Program-made: the position numbers and the translations under genes | From: Dehalococcoidia bacterium | GTDB taxonomy: Bacteria; Chloroflexota; Dehalococcoidia; SZUA-161 | Reading direction: 5' to 3' | Length of the DNA stretch: 10,400 nucleotides | Assembly (NCBI GenBank): GCA_020344295.1 | Contig: CP070819.1 | Span: 1,684,776 to 1,695,175, forward strand | In this document: positions 7,246 to 10,400 of the stretch, piece after piece | Numbering within the stretch: the first letter of the stretch is position 1 | Layout of the letters: every line of letters begins with the position of its first letter | The notes under the pieces: model-generated | Database searches by the model: none | Told to the model about the DNA's origin: nothing | The model's input: only the letters and a program-made list of their open reading frames with translations

Positions 7246-7497
7246 CTAGATGTCTTTCATCAGCGGCTCCAAATAGGCAACCGAGCTGTCCAATGTAGAC
7301 AGTTTCATATAGTCGTCTTCCGGTACAGTGATACCGTAGCGCTTTCGCAGCTCCATTATGATGTCAAGGAAATCCATCGAGTCCATCTCGATCTGGTCCC
7401 TAATACGGACGTCCGGCTTGAGGTCACTAAGGTCTTCGTCGGGCACTATTTCATGGATGACCTCTAGAATCATGGCTTTGATTTCGTCTGCTTTCAT
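7246..7497 (-). CDS. Acyl carrier protein
   Basis: This 83-residue acidic protein has the ACP four-helix pattern and would carry the growing acyl chain on a phosphopantetheine arm. The attachment Ser40 lies in EMDSMDFLDI, a DSM variant of the common DSL. It aligns with E. coli ACP from there through the ITVPEDD loop. At the end of helix II the E. coli acidic triplet Glu47-49 is replaced by Arg51-Lys52-Arg53, while Asp39, Asp42 and Asp45 keep the acidic front of the helix. The ATG at 7497 has AGGGGA (7505-7510) 7 bases upstream. It follows the first KASII by 42 bases and is the only carrier protein in the window, so it is probably the shared carrier for both synthase pairs. The phosphopantetheinyl transferase must be encoded elsewhere. 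Confidence 0.93.
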   Translation of the reverse strand: MKADEIKAMILEVIHEIVPDEDLSDLKPDVRIRDQIEMDSMDFLDIIMELRKRYGITVPEDDYMKLSTLDSSVAYLEPLMKDI

Positions 7498-7539
7498 GTG
7501 TGGTTCCCCTTCTGTTACAGTTATAATCGGGCCTTACTG

Positions 7540-8778
7540 TTATTCTGCATATCTCTTGACAATAAGGGCAGAATTGATGCCCAGCATTCCAAATGAATTG
7601 TTAAGGATATAATCGATTTTGTCAACCTTTCTGGGCTCGTTGATTACTAGGTTGAGCAGGGCGCAATCCGGGTCCAGGTTATCGACATTAATTGTCGGGT
7701 GGACCGTGTAGTCGTCGAAAGAAGGCAGGTTACCCACAAGTTCAAGAGTACCTGCTGCTCCCATGGTATGGCCGATATAGCTCTTGGTGTTGTTAATATA
7801 GGTATGTGAATTGTTGCCTAAGAGTTCCCGAATCGCTTGGCATTCTGCCTTATCGCCCTCAGGGGTTGCAGTCGCGTGGGTATTGATGATGTCAATCTCA
7901 CTCGCTGAAATGCCTGCTTTTTTTAGGGCGAGATTCATACACTCTACCTGCCTCTGCGGATTTGGCAGAATATAGTCAAACGCATCTGAGTTAATAGAGT
8001 ATCCGACGATTTCACCGTAGATAGTGGCCCCTCTGGCGATGGCATCATTCAATCTCTCCAGCACGCACAAACAGCCGCCTTCGGAAATCACGACGCCGTT
8101 TCGATCTTTATCGAATGGACGGGATGCTTTTGTGGGATCGGGATGGCTTGCCAATGCCCCTTCGTTCTTGAAAGCGGCGAAAACACCGAACGTATTGGGA
8201 GTTTCGGATACACCACCGGCCAGAGCGAAATCAACCTCATTTAGGATCAACATCTGCTGACCTTGAATAAGGCCGATATTGCCGGCGGCACACGCTGCCC
8301 CAAGTGTGTAATGGGGACCGGTGATGCCCATGTTCAAGGTGATTTCGCCGGCAGGACTGTTGGCTACCGTTCGTGGATTATGGTGGTGGGACCATATATC
8401 GATATTATAGTCGTATTGCTTGATGTTATATATTTCATGTTCGGTTTCGACGTTGCCGTGCTCGGTAATCCCAATATATATACCAATTCTCGATTTATCA
8501 ACGGAATCGAGGTCCAGTTTCGCATCTTCAATGGCTTCATGGGCGCAGTAGACCGCTATCGACCCGGCTCGTGTACCTCGTCGTAGCTCTTTTTTCTTCT
8601 GGTGCTTCAGCGGATCGAAATTGCACACACCGGCTATGACTTCGCCCATGTAGTGTGTCTCAATTGTCCCCACTCCGGATTTGCCTGCAAGCAGATTCTG
8701 CCGAAATTCTGCGAGGTTGTTTCCAATGGGCGCTGTCAGACCAATTCCAGTTATTACAATTCTTGCTTCGTTTGGCAT
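7540..8778 (-). CDS. 3-oxoacyl-[ACP] synthase II-like (FabF family), first copy
   Basis: This is a FabF-type beta-ketoacyl-ACP synthase and close paralogue of the copy at 4473-5714. Numbering from the longest frame (TTG at 8796), it has Cys169 (GAACAAGNIG), His307 (NTHATATPEGD), Lys338 and His343 (NTKSYIGH), so it should be a competent condensing enzyme for malonyl-ACP extension. It shares with its sister the His triplet WSHHH (135-139), a basic KKELRR docking patch, and the altered gate loop SFGMLGIN (401-408). It differs by Ala for Gly three residues after His307. I chose the ATG at 8778 over the TTG at 8796 because it aligns with an ATG in the sister and gives the normal FabF N-terminus (ARIVITGIG follows directly). 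No strong Shine-Dalgarno is visible. The ACP gene follows after 42 bases. Confidence 0.9.
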   Translation of the reverse strand: MPNEARIVITGIGLTAPIGNNLAEFRQNLLAGKSGVGTIETHYMGEVIAGVCNFDPLKHQKKKELRRGTRAGSIAVYCAHEAIEDAKLDLDSVDKSRIGIYIGITEHGNVETEHEIYNIKQYDYNIDIWSHHHNPRTVANSPAGEITLNMGITGPHYTLGAACAAGNIGLIQGQQMLILNEVDFALAGGVSETPNTFGVFAAFKNEGALASHPDPTKASRPFDKDRNGVVISEGGCLCVLERLNDAIARGATIYGEIVGYSINSDAFDYILPNPQRQVECMNLALKKAGISASEIDIINTHATATPEGDKAECQAIRELLGNNSHTYINNTKSYIGHTMGAAGTLELVGNLPSFDDYTVHPTINVDNLDPDCALLNLVINEPRKVDKIDYILNNSFGMLGINSALIVKRYAE

Positions 8779-8821
8779 GCTGGTAACCGTATACAATGTA
8801 TGCTTGTCTGGGATTCTGGTG

Positions 8822-9871
8822 CTACCACAATAGCCCCAGCATAATGGAGGACAACCCGCTGCCGGCGGCCATCAGCACAACCTTATCTCCAGGATCAATA
8901 CGCCCCTGCTCGATTCCGATAGAGAGAGAAATAGGGAGGGAACAGGAACCAATGTTACCCAGATATACCAAGGTGGAGAAGCCAATAGATGCATCCATCT
9001 CCAGAGTACGGAATAGCAACTCGTGGTGGACGGCGCTCACCTGATGGCTGAAGATTTTATCAATTTCTGCTTTCTTCCAGCCTATCTCTCGCTCGAAGGC
9101 GTCCCATGTTTCATTCACCAGTCCCACGCCGTTCTTCAGGATTCCCTGGAAGTCCGCATGCATATTGGGATAAGAGGCTGGATCATAGAAACAGGTGTCA
9201 GCTTCCACGCGGCAGAGGCCGTTATGCTGTGAGGCTGTGCGTACTGCACCTCCCACTATCCTGTGGATGGACTTCGACAGTGACTGGTTAGTGAGTACCG
9301 CCGCTACTGCTCCCGATCCCAGGGTCATGGAGGCAAAGCCATCTTTAAGTTTTCCCCTGTCTACTTCGGGATCGTTTAAAAGTTCGTTGATTGTTGCATC
9401 AATAAGGCGTCTGCTGCTCTCCCCTCCGACTACAATCCCGGCCTTAACCTGGCCCAGCTCTATCATATTTGCCAGCGTGACCATGCCGTTTATGAAACCT
9501 ATGCAGGCATTCGAGATGTCGAAGATCAATGCTGAAGGAGGGAGCCCCAGTGAATCATGAACTACAAAAGCTGTCGCCGGTTCGAGAAAATCGCGGCTGA
9601 CGGAAGTATGGAGTAGGCATTCGATATCCTCTTTCGCAATTCCCGAATTGGCAATGGCCTTCTCTGCTGCTTTGGTGCTGGCCTGACTCGGTGGCATATC
9701 CTCAGGCCAGAGGCGCCGTTCGCGGATTCCGGTCATTATTTCAAGCCGCCCGTAGGAACGCTTGAGCTTCTTGTATACGGGCTCAAGTCGCTCCTCGAGA
9801 GCTACTGATGTAACAGCCGTCTCCGGGAGTTCGTACCCAAATGCCTCAATGCAGACTTTCTTGTATCGCAT
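8822..9871 (-). CDS. KASIII/OleA-like thiolase-fold condensing enzyme, first copy
   Basis: This is a 349-residue FabH/OleA-branch synthase. Cys123 is in SNACIGFINGM, His276 in FSHQVSAVH and Asn306 in YLGNIGSCS, which gives the Cys-His-Asn triad of KASIII enzymes. Glu97 in VSRDFLEPAT is in the position of the OleA glutamate that deprotonates the second substrate (26 residues before Cys, as in OleA). The motif around it and NACIGFxNGM look more like OleA than housekeeping FabH. The ATG at 9871 has AGGGA 8 bases upstream. It follows the unknown repeat protein after 44 bases and precedes a KASII gene by 43 bases, in the same order as the downstream cassette. Likely jobs are starter-unit condensation or joining two acyl chains. 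Genes for the later olefin steps (OleB, OleC, OleD) are absent from the window. Confidence 0.87.
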   Translation of the reverse strand: MRYKKVCIEAFGYELPETAVTSVALEERLEPVYKKLKRSYGRLEIMTGIRERRLWPEDMPPSQASTKAAEKAIANSGIAKEDIECLLHTSVSRDFLEPATAFVVHDSLGLPPSALIFDISNACIGFINGMVTLANMIELGQVKAGIVVGGESSRRLIDATINELLNDPEVDRGKLKDGFASMTLGSGAVAAVLTNQSLSKSIHRIVGGAVRTASQHNGLCRVEADTCFYDPASYPNMHADFQGILKNGVGLVNETWDAFEREIGWKKAEIDKIFSHQVSAVHHELLFRTLEMDASIGFSTLVYLGNIGSCSLPISLSIGIEQGRIDPGDKVVLMAAGSGLSSIMLGLLW

Positions 9872-9915
9872 TTAGATGGTCCCTGTGCTAAATGGCTACC
9901 ATATCCTGTACAGAT

Positions 9916-10332
9916 TTATGGCTTGAGTGTCTTGTGCCTGTCATCTCTTGACAGTAACGTCGGTATGTGGAATCGTGTCTTGATGTTCGCCCAGTCCGCG
10001 GCGGACTCAGGTGGAATTATCCTGTCCGGTAAATATTTGTATACCCCTGAGATGACAGCGGAGACCTTCCTCGAACTTGCCACTGTATCCGGCACGTACT
10101 CATCGGCTGCAGTGATAAGAGAGGAACGCAACCTCGGCGGAAGTTTGTCAAGTCCGTTGATGATACCCTCGATTGCCCGTGGGGGAACGTGTTTATCGAG
10201 CGTATTCAAGTAAAAGAGGAGGAGCCTGTCAGGCACCAGTTTTTCCACCGCTTTTACTTCAAACGATATGACTTTCTTTGAGACAAACTTGGCCGGCTGT
10301 TCCAGGATTTCCTTTGTTTTGTCTAATATCAT
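9916..10332 (-). CDS. Unrecognised 138-residue protein with a ~16-residue repeat
   Basis: I do not recognise this protein. It has no signal peptide or membrane segment and is rich in charged residues. A short pattern, two or three residues with a Lys/Glu/His then Val/Leu-Pro followed by Asp or Pro, recurs five times: KLVPDR (31-36), KHVPPR (47-52), KLPPRL (63-68), EYVPDT (78-83) and KYLPDR (99-104). The prolines fall at 34, 50, 65, 81 and 102, so the first four are spaced 15-16 residues apart, each followed by a predicted helix. This suggests a small helical repeat protein, perhaps a binding or membrane-surface protein. The ATG at 10332 is supported by a strong GGAGGTGA site. It leads the KASIII-KASII-ACP genes by 44 bases, so it may belong to the operon. 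Its function is unknown. Confidence 0.75.
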   Translation of the reverse strand: MILDKTKEILEQPAKFVSKKVISFEVKAVEKLVPDRLLLFYLNTLDKHVPPRAIEGIINGLDKLPPRLRSSLITAADEYVPDTVASSRKVSAVISGVYKYLPDRIIPPESAADWANIKTRFHIPTLLSRDDRHKTLKP

Positions 10333-10338
10333 GCTAGC

Positions 10339-10346
10339 TCACCTCC
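10339..10346 (-). promoter_or_regulatory. Strong Shine-Dalgarno of the repeat protein, in a possible hairpin loop
   Basis: GGAGGTGA on the minus strand ends 6 bases before the ATG at 10332 and fixes that start. It lies in the 12-base loop of a short inverted repeat, GCTAG/CTAGC (10333-10337 and 10350-10354), which could affect ribosome access. Confidence 0.6.
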
Positions 10347-10400
10347 GCACTAGCCTGCTCGGTCAACGGCCGTATCGGGGTGGTGTAAGAGTATCCAATA

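Larger units (their letters stand above)
4312..9871 (-). repeat. Tandemly duplicated KASIII-KASII-hairpin cassette
   Basis: Two cassettes in the same orientation lie side by side. The upstream one spans 9871-7134 (KASIII, KASII, ACP, hairpin) and the downstream one 6800-4312 (KASIII, KASII, hairpin). The KASIII proteins are both 349 residues and align without gaps. The KASII proteins also align end to end. By eye the pairs share about two thirds to three quarters of residues. The ACP gene is found only in the upstream cassette. The hairpin at each 3' end suggests that the duplicated segment included it. Confidence 0.8.

Noticed and set aside
4473..8778. The two KASII genes as a ketosynthase/chain-length-factor pair of a type II polyketide or aryl polyene system
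   Set aside because: Both copies keep Cys169, His307, Lys338 and His343, and they are not adjacent. Chain-length factors lack the active Cys.
5751..9871. Classical OleABCD olefin pathway
   Set aside because: The KASIII genes are OleA-like, but no OleB hydrolase, OleC synthetase or OleD-type reductase gene lies in the window. The SDR at 737-1471 fits FabG better.
1..10400. CRISPR arrays, tRNA or rRNA genes, insertion sequences and plus-strand genes
   Set aside because: No spaced direct repeats, RNA gene signatures or transposase-like proteins are seen. The plus-strand open frames mirror minus-strand genes and show no family motifs.

Overview
All ten genes in this window lie on the minus strand, so the text is read from right to left. 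They form a dedicated type II fatty-acid-synthase-like cluster. It looks bacterial: tight gene spacing, Shine-Dalgarno sites, and discrete ACP, KAS, FabG, FabZ and FabI proteins. Nothing here fixes the taxon. A cluster of FabF-like and FabH-like synthases, ACP, FabZ, FabG and several CrtI-type oxidoreductases resembles the candidate ladderane-lipid gene sets proposed for anammox planctomycetes. Related clusters occur in some sulfate-reducing and other anaerobic lineages. An anaerobe of one of these groups is my inference, not a demonstrated fact.

Layout in transcription order: (1) a 138-residue unrecognised protein containing a roughly 16-residue repeat (10332-9916); (2) an OleA-like KASIII (9871-8822); (3) a FabF-like KASII (8778-7540); (4) an acyl carrier protein (7497-7246); (5) a 445-base gene-free interval with several hairpins and a candidate promoter (7245-6801); (6) a second OleA-like KASIII (6800-5751); (7) a second FabF-like KASII (5714-4473); (8) a 167-base gap with a hairpin like the one after the ACP; (9, 10) two different CrtI/phytoene-desaturase-type flavoproteins (4305-2920 and 2901-1495); (11) FabG ketoreductase (1471-737); (12) FabZ dehydratase (735-310); (13) the first 95 residues of a FabI-type enoyl reductase that runs off the left edge (286-1).

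The KASIII-KASII-hairpin cassette is present twice in tandem. Only the upstream copy carries an ACP gene. The two KASIII proteins have the same length and the two KASII proteins align without visible gaps; all four keep their catalytic residues, so both sets are probably active and specialised. FabG, FabZ and FabI would supply the beta-keto reduction, dehydration and enoyl reduction steps on ACP-bound chains. The two CrtI-like enzymes would desaturate, isomerise or otherwise remodel the chain. The KASIII enzymes carry a Glu-Cys pair with the spacing known from OleA (head-to-head acyl condensation). The KASII enzymes have a rewritten acyl-gate loop (GFGGTN replaced by GM[VL]GIN). Together these suggest an unusual lipid or hydrocarbon product, not housekeeping fatty acids. 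No malonyl transferase, phosphopantetheinyl transferase or radical SAM enzyme is seen in the window.
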